Shown: one piece after another, positions 18,243-34,836 of the stretch
Position numbering within the stretch: position 1 is the stretch's first letter
How the letters are laid out: every line of letters begins with the position of its first letter
NCBI RefSeq assembly: GCF_001493375.1
Contig: NZ_LN929897.1
Coordinates: forward strand, 62,001-126,000
Length of the DNA stretch: 64,000 bases
Direction of reading: 5' to 3'
DNA from: Streptomyces specialis
GTDB lineage: Bacteria; Actinomycetota; Actinomycetes; Streptomycetales; Streptomycetaceae
The notes under the pieces: generated by a model
The model's database searches: none
What the model was told of the DNA's origin: nothing
What the model saw: the letters and a program-made list of their open reading frames with translations, nothing else
Made by a program: the position numbers and the translations under genes

Positions 18243-19298
18243 GTGCAGGAGATCCCCAACGCGCCGCTCGCCCCGCTGACCACCCTCCGCCTCGGCGGGC
18301 CGGCCGCGCGGCTGGTCGTCGCCGAGACCGACGACGAGGTCGTGGAGGCCGTCCGCGCGGCCGACGCCGCCGGAGCGCCGCTGCTGATCATCGGCGGCGG
18401 CAGCAACCTCGTCGTCGCCGACGAGGGCTTCGACGGCACCGCCCTGCGCGTCGCCACCACCGGTTTCCGCCTGGACGGCACCCATCTGGAGCTGGCCGCC
18501 GGGGAGGTCTGGTCCGACGCCGTCACCCGCACCGTCGAGGCCGGGCTCGCCGGCGTCGAGTGCCTGGCCGGCATCCCCGGCTCGGCCGGCGCCACCCCCA
18601 TCCAGAACGTCGGCGCCTACGGCCAGGAGGTCTCCACCGTCCTGACCGAGGTCGTCGCCTACGACCGCGCCGCCCGCGCCGTCGTCACCCTGCCCAACGC
18701 CGCGTGCGGATTCGCCTACCGGCACAGCCGCTTCAAGGCCGACCCCGGCCGGTTCGCCGTGCTCCGCGTCCGCTTCGCGCTCCAGGACGCCGGCGGGCTC
18801 TCCGCGCCCATCCGGTACGCGGAGACCGCCCGCCTGCTCGGCGTCGAGCCCGGCGACCGCGTGCCCGCCGCCGACGCCCGCGACGCGGTCCTCAAGCTGC
18901 GCACCGGCAAGGGCATGGTCCTCGACCCCGAGGACCACGACACCTGGTCGGCCGGCTCCTTCTTCACCAACCCCGTCCTGGACGACGCCGAGTTCGCCGC
19001 CTTCCGCGCCCGCGTCGCCGAACGCCTCGGCCTCGACGCCGCCCCGCCCGCCTACCCGGCCGGCGAGGGCCGCACCAAGACCTCGGCGGCCTGGCTGATC
19101 GACCGGGCCGGCTTCACCAAGGGCTACGGCACCGGCCCCGCCCGCATCTCCGGCAAGCACACCCTCGCGCTCACCAACCGCGGCGGCGCCACCACCGCCG
19201 ACCTGCTCGCCCTGGCCCGCGAGGTCAGGGACGGCGTGCGGGCGGCGTTCGGCGTCACCCTGGTCAACGAGCCGGTGATGGTGGGCGCCGCCCTGTAG
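18243..19298 (+). CDS. murB: UDP-N-acetylmuramate dehydrogenase
   Basis: A 351-residue flavoenzyme that reduces UDP-GlcNAc-enolpyruvate to UDP-MurNAc for peptidoglycan synthesis. FAD-binding segments IIGGGSNLVVADEGFDG near residue 42 and GIPGSAGATPIQNVGAYGQEV near residue 113 are clear, as are YRHSRFK, the catalytic-Ser region WSAGSFFTNP and the C-terminal Glu in VNEPVMVG. The start GTG 18243 lies only four bases after GGCGGG, and TATTCT sits about ten bases upstream, so a nearly leaderless message is possible. It converges with the deaminase gene across 15 bases. Confidence 0.94.
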   Translation: MQEIPNAPLAPLTTLRLGGPAARLVVAETDDEVVEAVRAADAAGAPLLIIGGGSNLVVADEGFDGTALRVATTGFRLDGTHLELAAGEVWSDAVTRTVEAGLAGVECLAGIPGSAGATPIQNVGAYGQEVSTVLTEVVAYDRAARAVVTLPNAACGFAYRHSRFKADPGRFAVLRVRFALQDAGGLSAPIRYAETARLLGVEPGDRVPAADARDAVLKLRTGKGMVLDPEDHDTWSAGSFFTNPVLDDAEFAAFRARVAERLGLDAAPPAYPAGEGRTKTSAAWLIDRAGFTKGYGTGPARISGKHTLALTNRGGATTADLLALAREVRDGVRAAFGVTLVNEPVMVGAAL

Positions 19299-19313
19299 GA
19301 GAGCCGGAGGCCG

Positions 19314-20333
19314 TCACAGCGCCAGCCACTCGTCGATCTCCAGCAGGATCTTGGCCCGCACGTCCTCCGGCGCCGCCGAGGCCCGCACCGACTGCCGCGC
19401 CAGCTCCGCCAGTTCCGCGTCCGTGAACCCGTGGTGCTCCCGCGCGATCCCGTACTGCGCCGCCAGCCGCGAGCCGAACAGCAGCGGGTCGTCCGCGCCC
19501 AGCGCCATCGGCTCACCCGCCCGCCACAGCGTCCGCAGCGGCACGTCGGCCAGCGTCTCGTACACGCCGAGCGCCACGTTCGACGCCGGGCACACCTCGC
19601 ACGTCACCCGCGCCCGCGCCAGCCGCTCCAGCAGCCGCGGATCCTCCGCCGCCCGCACCCCGTGCCCGATCCGGGCCGCCCGCAGGTCGTCCAGGCAGTC
19701 CCGCACGCTCGCCGGGCCCGACAACTCCCCGCCGTGCGGCGCCGCCAGCAGCCCGCCGTCCCGGGCGATGGCGAACGCCCGGTCGAAGTCCCGCGCGAAC
19801 CCGTGGCGTTCGTCGTTGGACAGGCCGAACCCGACGATGCCCCGGTCCCGGTAACGGACCGCGAGCCGGGCCAGGGTCCTGGCCTCCAGCGGATGCTTGA
19901 CACGGTTCGCCGCGACCAGCACCCGCATGCCGAGGCCGGTCTCGCGCGAGGTCGTCTCCACCGCGTCCAGGATGATCTCCAGCGCGGGACTCAGCCCGCC
20001 CAGCCGGGGCGCGTACGAGGTGGGGTCCACCTGGATCTCCAGCCACCGCGCCCCGTCGCGCAGATCCTCCTCCGCCGCCTCGCGCACCAGCCGCTGGATG
20101 TCCTCGGGACCGCGCAGGCAGGAGCGCGCGATGTCGTACAGCCGCTGGAAACGGAACCACCCGCGCTCGTCCGTGGCCCGCAGCCGGGGCGGCCGGCCGC
20201 TTCTGAGGGCCTCCGGCAGGTGCACGCCGTACTTGTCGGCCAGCTCTATCAGGGTGCCGGGGCGCATCGAGCCGGTGAAGTGCAGGTGAAGGTGGGCTTT
20301 CGGCAAGGTGCGGACGTCACGAACACGATCCAT
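19314..20333 (-). CDS. add: Adenosine deaminase-family protein
   Basis: A 339-residue member of the adenosine/AMP deaminase family that would convert adenosine to inosine using zinc. Metal and catalytic motifs: KAHLHLHFTGSM near residue 15 (HxH), LAAPHGGEL near residue 195 (His and catalytic Glu), ARIGHGVRAAEDP near residue 217, and LGADDPLLFG near residue 275 (Asp pair). HLHFTGS in place of the more common HLHLEGS is a variation to note, so substrate preference may differ. ATG 20333 was chosen over an upstream in-frame start at 20429. Confidence 0.88.
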   Translation of the reverse strand: MDRVRDVRTLPKAHLHLHFTGSMRPGTLIELADKYGVHLPEALRSGRPPRLRATDERGWFRFQRLYDIARSCLRGPEDIQRLVREAAEEDLRDGARWLEIQVDPTSYAPRLGGLSPALEIILDAVETTSRETGLGMRVLVAANRVKHPLEARTLARLAVRYRDRGIVGFGLSNDERHGFARDFDRAFAIARDGGLLAAPHGGELSGPASVRDCLDDLRAARIGHGVRAAEDPRLLERLARARVTCEVCPASNVALGVYETLADVPLRTLWRAGEPMALGADDPLLFGSRLAAQYGIAREHHGFTDAELAELARQSVRASAAPEDVRAKILLEIDEWLAL

Positions 20334-20377
20334 CCCAAGATCTTGCCGTATCCGCGCGGAAGGCCGGTAGTCACGTG

Positions 20378-20425
20378 CCCCGGACGTGCGCCCGACCGAA
20401 CTGGCGGGCGGGCGCACGCCCGGGG
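20378..20425 (-). terminator. Terminator after the aminotransferase gene
   Basis: CGTGCGCCCG (20385-20394) pairs with CGGGCGCACG (20409-20418), and CCCCGG outside it pairs with CCGGGG across one mismatch. This strong stem is just past the aminotransferase stop and before the deaminase start on the same strand, so the two are probably separate transcripts. Confidence 0.7.
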
Positions 20426-20432
20426 ACACGGA

Positions 20433-21662
<1,230 letters not shown>

Positions 21663-21750
21663 GGGAGGCATCGTTCCAGACGACCCCGGGCGGTGACACC
21701 CGGGTTGCCGAGGTGCGACGGGAACGCCCCACCGGGCACGCCAGTAGCCG

Positions 21751-21780
21751 TTCGACGGCGGGCGCTTCACCACGTACACT
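21751..21780 (+). promoter_or_regulatory. Candidate promoter for tRNA-Trp and secE
   Basis: TTCGAC (21751-21756), an 18-base spacer and TACACT (21775-21780) fit a vegetative promoter, about 49 bases before tRNA-Trp. Confidence 0.5.
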
Positions 21781-21828
21781 CCTCAGCGGTGGCGCTCGAT
21801 GCGGTAGGTTGTCGGGACCACACGGCAA

Positions 21829-21901
21829 AGGGTCGTAGCTCAATTGGTAGAGCACTGGTCTCCAAAACCAGCGGTTGGGGGTTCAAGTCCCTCCGGCCCT
21901 G
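21829..21901 (+). tRNA. tRNA-Trp (anticodon CCA)
   Basis: A 73-base cloverleaf: acceptor AGGGTCG with CGGCCCT (one T-G pair), anticodon stem CTGGT/ACCAG around CTCCAAA, T-arm with GGTTCAAGTCC and discriminator G, the usual identity base for tryptophan. CCA is not encoded. Its place before secE is common in high-GC Gram-positives. Confidence 0.96.
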
Positions 21902-21971
21902 CTACACGAAGTGAACAGCCGTCCGGGTGGCCGGGCGGCTTTTGACCATGACCGGGATCAGGTGAGGACGA

Positions 21972-22253
21972 GTGGCTGGGATCACGGACTCCGTGGAGAC
22001 GCCAGAGCCCCGGGAGCCCCGGGGCGAGGGCAAAACCGGCCGACGCGGCAAGCGCGCCAAGAAGGGGCCGCTGGCCAGGCTCGTGCTGTTCTACCGGCAG
22101 GTCATCGCCGAGCTGCGCAAGGTCGTCTGGCCTTCCCGGCGCCAGTTGTCGACCTACGCTTCGGCGGTGATCTTCTTCGTCATCGTCGTCATCTGCCTGC
22201 TGACCGTGCTTGACTGGGGATTCAGCCGAGCCGTCGAGTATGTCTTCGGCTGA
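21972..22253 (+). CDS. secE: Preprotein translocase subunit SecE
   Basis: A 93-residue membrane subunit that clamps SecY in the protein export channel. A basic N-terminal stretch ([16 protein letters not shown]) precedes the conserved amphipathic segment [20 protein letters not shown] and a single C-terminal membrane helix ([15 protein letters not shown]). GTG 21972 has GTGAGGACGA upstream. The short length with one helix is the normal Gram-positive form. nusG follows 41 bases later. Confidence 0.95.
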   Translation: MAGITDSVETPEPREPRGEGKTGRRGKRAKKGPLARLVLFYRQVIAELRKVVWPSRRQLSTYASAVIFFVIVVICLLTVLDWGFSRAVEYVFG

Positions 22254-22294
22254 TGTATTTGCCCTCGTCCGAAAGTCAGGAAGAAGCAGTCACC

Positions 22295-23044
22295 GTGTCT
22301 GACCCGATCCCGAACGACGCCGCGCCCGACGCCGAGAGCGAGGACACCGAGCGCGACGACATCGTCGAAGAGGTGCCGGCCGCGGACGAAGAGGCGCCGG
22401 CCGCGGAGGAGCCCGTGGCCGAGGAGCCCGTCGACCCTGTCGCCCAGCTCCGCGAGGAGCTGCGCGTCCTGCCGGGTGAGTGGTACGTCGTGCACACGTA
22501 CGCGGGATACGAGAACCGCGTGAAGACGAACCTGGAGCAGCGGGCCGTCTCGCTCAACGTCGAGGACTACATCTTCCAGGTCGAGGTGCCGCAGGAAGAG
22601 GTCGTCCAGATCAAGAACGGCGACCGCCGGACGATCAAGCAGAACAAGCTTCCCAGCTACGTGCTGGTGCGGATGGACCTGACCAACGAGTCCTGGGGCG
22701 TGGTGCGGAACACCCCGGGCGTCACGGGCTTCGTCGGCAACGCCTACGACCCGTACCCGCTGACGCTGGACGAGATCGTCAAGATGCTCGCGCCCGAAGC
22801 CGAGCAGAAGGCCGCGGCGGAGGCCGCCGCCGAGGGCGGCGCGGCCGGGGGCCGCAAGGTCGAGGTCCAGGTGCTGGACTTCGAAGTCGGCGACTCGGTC
22901 ACCGTCACCGACGGCCCGTTCGCCACGCTCCAGGCGACGATCAACGAGATCAACCCGGACTCGAAGAAGGTCAAGGGCCTGGTCGAGATCTTCGGCCGGG
23001 AGACCCCGGTCGAGCTGAGCTTCGACCAGATCCAGAAGAACTGA
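22295..23044 (+). CDS. nusG: Transcription termination/antitermination protein NusG
   Basis: A 249-residue elongation factor that links RNA polymerase to Rho or to the ribosome. Residues 1-60 are a long acidic Ala/Glu-rich extension, followed by the NGN domain from [20 protein letters not shown] with the RNAP-binding SYVLVRMDL and TPGVTGFVG segments. A second Ala-rich insert ([14 protein letters not shown]) precedes the KOW motif [15 protein letters not shown]. The acidic tail is typical of actinobacterial NusG. Start GTG 22295 follows AGGAAGAAG; the frame opens earlier at 22253. Confidence 0.95.
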   Translation: MSDPIPNDAAPDAESEDTERDDIVEEVPAADEEAPAAEEPVAEEPVDPVAQLREELRVLPGEWYVVHTYAGYENRVKTNLEQRAVSLNVEDYIFQVEVPQEEVVQIKNGDRRTIKQNKLPSYVLVRMDLTNESWGVVRNTPGVTGFVGNAYDPYPLTLDEIVKMLAPEAEQKAAAEAAAEGGAAGGRKVEVQVLDFEVGDSVTVTDGPFATLQATINEINPDSKKVKGLVEIFGRETPVELSFDQIQKN

Positions 23045-23050
23045 GGCCCG

Positions 23051-23113
23051 CGCTCCTCGAAAGGAGCGCTCCGGGGCCGGGCGGGCGTTGGTGCCGCCCG
23101 GCCCTCGATTTTG
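23051..23113 (+). terminator. Tandem hairpins between nusG and rplK
   Basis: CGCTCCT-CGAA-AGGAGCG (23051-23068) is followed by GGGCCGGGCGG/CCGCCCGGCCC (23074-23104) and then TCGATTTT. The second stem with its T-run looks like a terminator or attenuator, making rplK the head of a new transcript. Confidence 0.6.
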
Positions 23114-23138
23114 GCCGTACGACCGTACCCGTTACCGT
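23111..23138 (+). promoter_or_regulatory. Candidate rplK promoter
   Basis: TTGGCC (23111-23116), a 16-base spacer and TACCGT (23133-23138) lie just after the hairpins and about 65 bases before rplK. The match is moderate. Confidence 0.42.
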
Positions 23139-23203
23139 GGGGCGGTATGCCTGCGCGCGGATGATCGCCGCGCGCCTTCTCATCAAGGACCCGGAGAGAG
23201 CGA

Positions 23204-23635
23204 ATGGCTCCAAGGAAGAAAGTCACTGGGCTGATCAAGCTCCAGATCCAGGCCGGCGCGGCCAACCCCGCGCCGCCCGTCGGTCCGGCGCTGGGCCAGC
23301 ACGGCGTGAACATCATGGAGTTCTGCAAGGCCTACAACGCGGCGACCGAGTCGCAGCGCGGCTGGGTCATCCCGGTGGAGATCACGGTCTACGAGGACCG
23401 CTCCTTCACCTTCATCACCAAGACCCCGCCGGCCGCGAAGATGATCCTCAAGGCCGCGGGCGTGGAGAAGGGCTCCGGCGAGCCCCACAAGACCAAGGTC
23501 GCCAAGATCACGCGCGCCCAGGTCCGGGAGATCGCCACCACCAAGCTCCCCGACCTCAACGCCAACGACCTGGACGCCGCCGAGAAGATCATCGCCGGCA
23601 CCGCCCGTTCCATGGGTGTCACCGTCGAGGGCTGA
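23204..23635 (+). CDS. rplK: 50S ribosomal protein L11
   Basis: A 143-residue large-subunit protein at the GTPase-associated centre, the binding site of thiostrepton together with 23S rRNA. The N-terminal domain shows [33 protein letters not shown] with the conserved proline turn; the C-terminal RNA-binding domain ends in [15 protein letters not shown] 23204 has GGAGAGAG before it. L1 follows at 69 bases. Confidence 0.97.
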   Translation: MAPRKKVTGLIKLQIQAGAANPAPPVGPALGQHGVNIMEFCKAYNAATESQRGWVIPVEITVYEDRSFTFITKTPPAAKMILKAAGVEKGSGEPHKTKVAKITRAQVREIATTKLPDLNANDLDAAEKIIAGTARSMGVTVEG

Positions 23636-23703
23636 TCCGCCCGCCGTGGCAGGGCCCGCGCTGGCCCGGACCACGACTCCCCTCACTACCAGCAGGAGCA
23701 GCA

Positions 23704-24420
23704 GTGAAGCGCAGCAAGAACCTCCGCGGCGCGGACGCCAAGGTCGACCGCACCCGCGTCTACGCCCCCCTCGAGGCCGTCCGTCTCGCCAAGGACACCA
23801 ACACGGCCAAGTTCGACGCGACCGTCGAGGTCGCCATGCGCCTGGGTGTCGACCCGCGCAAGGCCGACCAGATGGTCCGCGGCACCGTCAACCTTCCGCA
23901 CGGCACCGGCAAGACCGCCCGGGTCCTGGTCTTCGCGACCGGTGAGCGTGCCGCGGCGGCGGAGGCCGCGGGGGCCGACATCGTCGGCTCCGACGAACTG
24001 ATCGACGAGGTCGCCGGCGGCCGTCTGGACTTCGACGCCGTCGTCGCGACCCCGGACCTCATGGGCAAGGTCGGCCGCCTCGGCCGCGTCCTCGGCCCGC
24101 GCGGTCTGATGCCGAACCCGAAGACCGGCACCGTCACCCCCGACGTGGCCAAGGCCGTCACCGAGATCAAGGGCGGCAAGATCGAGTTCCGCGTGGACAA
24201 GCACGCGAACCTCCACTTCATCATCGGCAAGGTGTCCTTCGACGAGCGCCTCCTCGTGGAGAACTACGCGGCGGCCCTGGACGAGATCCTCCGCCTCAAG
24301 CCCTCGGCGGCCAAGGGCCGTTACCTGAAGAAGGCGACCATCTCCACCACGATGGGTCCGGGCGTGCCGATCGACACCAACCGCACCCGTGACCTCCTCG
24401 CGGAGGAAGCCGCCGTCTGA
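23704..24420 (+). CDS. rplA: 50S ribosomal protein L1
   Basis: A 238-residue large-subunit protein of the L1 stalk that also represses its own operon in many bacteria. The signature [19 protein letters not shown] and the [24 protein letters not shown] region are clear, ending [21 protein letters not shown] 23704 follows AGCAGGAGCAGCA. The frame is open far upstream through rplK in another phase of reading, which is a GC artefact. A terminator hairpin follows closely. Confidence 0.96.
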   Translation: MKRSKNLRGADAKVDRTRVYAPLEAVRLAKDTNTAKFDATVEVAMRLGVDPRKADQMVRGTVNLPHGTGKTARVLVFATGERAAAAEAAGADIVGSDELIDEVAGGRLDFDAVVATPDLMGKVGRLGRVLGPRGLMPNPKTGTVTPDVAKAVTEIKGGKIEFRVDKHANLHFIIGKVSFDERLLVENYAAALDEILRLKPSAAKGRYLKKATISTTMGPGVPIDTNRTRDLLAEEAAV

Positions 24421-24458
24421 CCTTCCCGGTCGCATGTGGCGTGACGCGCCCGACAGTT

Positions 24459-24498
24459 GCCCGTCCCCGTTCTGTTACAGAGCGGGGGCGGGCATTTT
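24459..24498 (+). terminator. Terminator after rplA
   Basis: GCCCGTCCCCGTTCT pairs with AGAGCGGGGGCGGGC over 15 positions (two G-T pairs) around GTTAC, followed by ATTTTCG. It ends the L11-L1 transcript before the lipoprotein gene. Confidence 0.85.
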
Positions 24499-24585
24499 CG
24501 TCGCCGGGGCGCTGGGTTAGCGTGAAACGGAAGGCACGGGTCACAGAGCCAGACGTCCGCACACCACGGAAGGACCGGGGGAACC

Positions 24586-25515
24586 ATGCGTCCCATACGC
24601 ACAGCCGCGCTCGGAGCCGCCGGTGTCGCCCTGCTGGCGGCCACGGCCGCCTGCAGCGATTCCGGATCCGGCAGCACATCGACGGACAGTTCGGGCCAGG
24701 GGGACGGGACCTCCGTCCGGGCCGCCTTCGACGCCGTGGCCGCGGCGGCGGAGACCACGCGGGAGACGACGTCCGCCAGGTTCGAGGCGGTGATGCGCTC
24801 CCCGCAGTCGGCCGGCGGCGAGCTGGAGATGTCGGGCGCCATGTCGTGGGACCCCGAACTGGCCATGGACATCACCATGACCGGCGAGGGCCTCGCGGCC
24901 GACCCGGCGATCCCCGAGGAGATCGCGGTCGTCTGGGTGGACGACGTGATGTACATGAACATGGGCGCCGGCTTCGGCGGTGACTTCCAGGGCCGCGACT
25001 GGCTCGCCCTGGACCTGACGGCCCTCGCCGAGGAGTCCGGCGACGAGGCCGCCGCGGACGCCCTGTCGTTCGGCCTGGACGAGGCCGGCCAGGACCCGGC
25101 CCAGCAGCTCGCCCTGCTGCTCCAGTCGCCGGAGATCGAGGTCGTCGGCGAGGAGTCGCTGGACGGCGTCGAGGTCACCCACTACCAGGGCACCATCTCC
25201 GTCGAGGACGCGATGGAGCGCAACGGCAGCGCCGACTTCCTCACCGAGGAGGAACGCGAGGAACTCATCGACGTCATGGAGCAGCAGGGCATCGAGAGCT
25301 ACGACATCGACGTCTGGGTCGACGACAACGACTTCCCGGTCCGCATCCACCAGACCTACGACACCAGCGCGGGACCGGTGGAGTACGAGGTCCGGTACAG
25401 CGACTTCGGCACCGACGTGGAGGTGGCCGCGCCGCCGGCCGGTTCCGTGGTCGACTTCGGGGAGCTTCTCCGGGAGCTGGGGGAGGGGACGGGGCTCGGC
25501 GCGGATCTGGGCTGA
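24586..25515 (+). CDS. Putative lipoprotein (LppX/LprG-like)
   Basis: A 309-residue exported protein. The N-terminus MRPIRTAALGAAGVALLAATAAC is a signal with a lipobox ending at Cys 23, followed by a Ser/Gly/Thr linker. The mature part alternates beta segments such as ELEMSGAMSWDPELAMDITMTG and VWVDDVMYMNMG with acidic helices, and the C-terminal third has DVWVDDNDFPVRIHQTYDT. This resembles the LppX/LprAFG lipid-binding fold, but that is a resemblance by pattern only. It interrupts the ribosomal cluster between L1 and L10, as I recall for other Streptomyces. Confidence 0.82.
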   Translation: MRPIRTAALGAAGVALLAATAACSDSGSGSTSTDSSGQGDGTSVRAAFDAVAAAAETTRETTSARFEAVMRSPQSAGGELEMSGAMSWDPELAMDITMTGEGLAADPAIPEEIAVVWVDDVMYMNMGAGFGGDFQGRDWLALDLTALAEESGDEAAADALSFGLDEAGQDPAQQLALLLQSPEIEVVGEESLDGVEVTHYQGTISVEDAMERNGSADFLTEEEREELIDVMEQQGIESYDIDVWVDDNDFPVRIHQTYDTSAGPVEYEVRYSDFGTDVEVAAPPAGSVVDFGELLRELGEGTGLGADLG

Positions 25516-25546
25516 TTTGCCTGACGCCCGGCCGTTCCTCTACTCT
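25516..25546 (+). promoter_or_regulatory. Candidate rplJ promoter
   Basis: TTGCCT (25516-25521) and TACTCT (25541-25546) are separated by 19 bases, or TGCCTG by 18. Transcription from here would start near 25553, exactly where the L10 leader begins. Confidence 0.5.
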
Positions 25547-25552
25547 CGCACG

Positions 25553-25735
25553 GTAGCCAAAGACCGCAGGTTGTCGCCCCGGGCTCCGCTCGGAGCCCGG
25601 GGAGACCGAAGGTTCCGCTGATGATGCGGACGGCCCGCGCAGGTGATCGTGGAAGACTCTGTCCGACCGTGGTGTTGAACGCGGTCGCGTGTCCGCCCTG
25701 AGCGCCTGCGCTCGGGGCGTTTCGTTGTTGTACGG
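25553..25735 (+). ncRNA. Ribosomal protein L10 leader RNA
   Basis: The leader starts with the GTAGCCAAAGACCGCAGGT-type segment familiar from L10 leaders, then a 12-pair stem CCCCGGGCTCCG/CGGAGCCCGGGG (25577-25602). It ends with CGCCCTGAGCG/CGCTCGGGGCG (25694-25719) followed by TTTCGTTGTT, which looks like an attenuator. The known role of this leader is binding of L10-L7/L12 to repress its own operon. Confidence 0.75.
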
Positions 25736-25802
25736 CCCCTTCCGTGCGGTCCCCGACTTGGGAAAACAGCACCCGGAAAGACCCGGAAGGAGGGCCGAGG
25801 TT

Positions 25803-26351
25803 ATGGCGAGTCCTGACAAGGGCGCGGTCGTCGCGGAGATCAAGGAGAAGTTCGAGAACTCCAACGCGGCCGTCGTCACCGCGTACACCGGGCTCACCGT
25901 GGCTCAGCTCAAGAAGCTGCGCCGCTCGCTCGGTGAGAACGCCCAGTACCGCGTGGCGAAGAACACGCTGACCAAGATCGCGGCCAACGAGGCCGGGGTC
26001 ACCGGGCTCGACGAGTTCTTCAAGGGCTCGACGGCCGTCGCCTTCGTGACCGGAGACCCGGTCGAGACGGCCAAGGGTCTGCGTGACTTCGCCAAGGAGA
26101 ACCCCGCTCTCGTCATCAAGGGCGGTGTCCTCGACGGCAAGGCGCTGAGCGCCGAAGAGATCACCAAGCTCGCGGACCTCGAGTCCCGCGAGGTGCTCCT
26201 CTCCAAGCTGGCCGGTGGCATGAAGGCGTCCATGGCGAAGGCCGCGGCGACCTTCCAGGCCCCGCTCACGGAGTTCGTCCGCACCGCGGACGCGCTGCGG
26301 GCCAAGCTCGAGGAGCAGGGCGGTGCCGGCGAGCCGGCTCCTGCCGAGTAG
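25803..26351 (+). CDS. rplJ: 50S ribosomal protein L10
   Basis: A 182-residue large-subunit protein forming the base of the L7/L12 stalk. It begins [33 protein letters not shown], followed by [21 protein letters not shown], and ends in a helical L12-binding tail ([18 protein letters not shown]). ATG 25803 has GGAAGGAGGGCC upstream. The frame also opens at 25689 inside the leader, which is not used. rplL follows at 64 bases. Confidence 0.96.
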   Translation: MASPDKGAVVAEIKEKFENSNAAVVTAYTGLTVAQLKKLRRSLGENAQYRVAKNTLTKIAANEAGVTGLDEFFKGSTAVAFVTGDPVETAKGLRDFAKENPALVIKGGVLDGKALSAEEITKLADLESREVLLSKLAGGMKASMAKAAATFQAPLTEFVRTADALRAKLEEQGGAGEPAPAE

Positions 26352-26415
26352 GCGAACACCCGCCCCCAGCCAACGAAATCCGGCACCAGCCGACTGACAT
26401 GGAAGGACCGCCATC

Positions 26416-26802
26416 ATGGCGCTGACCCACGACGAGCTGCTCGACCACTTCGCGGGCATGACCCTGCTCGAGCTGTCCGAGTTCGTCAAGGCGTTCGAGG
26501 AGAAGTTCGACGTCAAGGCCGCCGCCCCGGCCGCCGTCGCCGTCGCCGCCCCCGGTGGTGCCGGTGGCGCCGCCGAGGCCGAGGAGGAGAAGGACGAGTT
26601 CGACGTCGTCCTCACCGGCCCGGGCGACAAGAAGATCCAGGTCATCAAGGTCGTGCGTGAGCTCACCTCCCTCGGCCTGAAGGAGGCCAAGGAGCTGGTG
26701 GACAACACGCCGAAGCCCGTCCTGGAGAAGGTGAACAAGGAGGCCGCCGAGAAGGCGCGCGAGGCCCTCGCCGCCGCCGGCGCCGGCGTCGAGGTCAAGT
26801 GA
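26416..26802 (+). CDS. rplL: 50S ribosomal protein L7/L12
   Basis: A 128-residue acidic stalk protein that recruits translation GTPases. The dimerising N-terminal domain ([26 protein letters not shown]) is joined by an Ala/Gly hinge ([17 protein letters not shown]) to the globular C-terminal domain, with [40 protein letters not shown] 26416 has GGAAGGA eight bases before it. It is followed by an attenuating hairpin before rpoB. Confidence 0.97.
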   Translation: MALTHDELLDHFAGMTLLELSEFVKAFEEKFDVKAAAPAAVAVAAPGGAGGAAEAEEEKDEFDVVLTGPGDKKIQVIKVVRELTSLGLKEAKELVDNTPKPVLEKVNKEAAEKAREALAAAGAGVEVK

Positions 26803-26829
26803 TCTCACGCTGACCGCGTGGCTCCTGCC

Positions 26830-26861
26830 AGGGGCGATCACCCACTCGGGTGGTCGCCCCT
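26830..26861 (+). terminator. Attenuating terminator between rplL and rpoB
   Basis: AGGGGCGATCACCC pairs with GGGTGGTCGCCCCT (14 positions, one G-T) around a four-base loop. No T-run follows. The known pattern in bacteria is partial termination here, so that ribosomal protein mRNA exceeds rpoB mRNA. Confidence 0.75.
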
Positions 26862-27168
26862 CGGCGTTGTGGCAGCGGGCTCCTTGCCCCCGGGGCCGGT
26901 GCGGGTAAGGTGAACCACGGTCGCTCCCCGGGTCCCGTCCGAGACGGGTGGTGAGGGAGCAGGGGCCTTGACGAACCGCGGCAGGCGCGCGATTCTCCTC
27001 TCGCGCCGCCAGATCGATCCGTGTTCCGAGGCATGGATCCCCGGCGGAGCGGGAAGTGATGCGGCAGACGGGTCAGCACCCGGTGATCGAGGCGATCGGG
27101 AGCAGACCTGCCTGGAGGGCACAGCGTGAAGAACACCGAGGGTGGCACCTCGATGGTCGGTACGGGCA
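26862..27168 (+). other. Intergenic leader region upstream of rpoB
   Basis: Part of a 485-base gap without a recognisable gene. TTGCCC (26884) and TAAGGT (26906) at 16-base spacing could be a first promoter, followed by a CCCGTC-CGA-GACGGG hairpin. I see no convincing small coding frame with a ribosome site. It may be a long untranslated leader or hold a small RNA. Confidence 0.4.
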
Positions 27169-27198
27169 TTGGACATCAGTGGGTCTTGTGGCTACACT
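27169..27198 (+). promoter_or_regulatory. rpoB promoter
   Basis: TTGGAC (27169-27174), an 18-base spacer and TACACT (27193-27198) form a good vegetative promoter 90 bases before rpoB. The GGCTACACTGACC context recurs almost exactly upstream of rpsJ. Confidence 0.65.
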
Positions 27199-27287
27199 GA
27201 CCCTTTGCGCTGCCTGGATGCCCCTTGCCCGTCACCAGGGGGGCCGGTACGCGCGCAGAGAGTCCGAGCCCTCGGAAGGACCCCCTC

Positions 27288-30773
<3,486 letters not shown>

Positions 30774-30874
30774 CGGGTCGGGCCGGGGGAGAGAGCCCGT
30801 TCTCCCTCCCCGGCCTCCCCACCCGGACCCCGACAGACCATTGACTGACACGACCCTGAGAGGGATTGACGAGA

Positions 30875-34774
<3,900 letters not shown>

Positions 34775-34794
34775 GTCCGGTACCGGAACAGCGC

Positions 34795-34830
34795 GATGGG
34801 CGGCTTCCCCGAGCGGGGAAGCCGCCCATC
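34795..34830. terminator. Terminator between rpoC and the LCP gene
   Basis: GATGGGCGGCTTCCCC and its complement make a perfect 16-pair stem around GAGC. It lies 20 bases past rpoC and six before the converging LCP stop, so it can end both transcripts. Confidence 0.85.
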
Positions 34831-34836
34831 GGCGTG

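Noticed and set aside
27225-27287. N-terminal extension of rpoB to 27225
   Set aside because: The added 21 residues are not like any beta subunit, and TTG 27288 has a well-spaced GGAAGGA.
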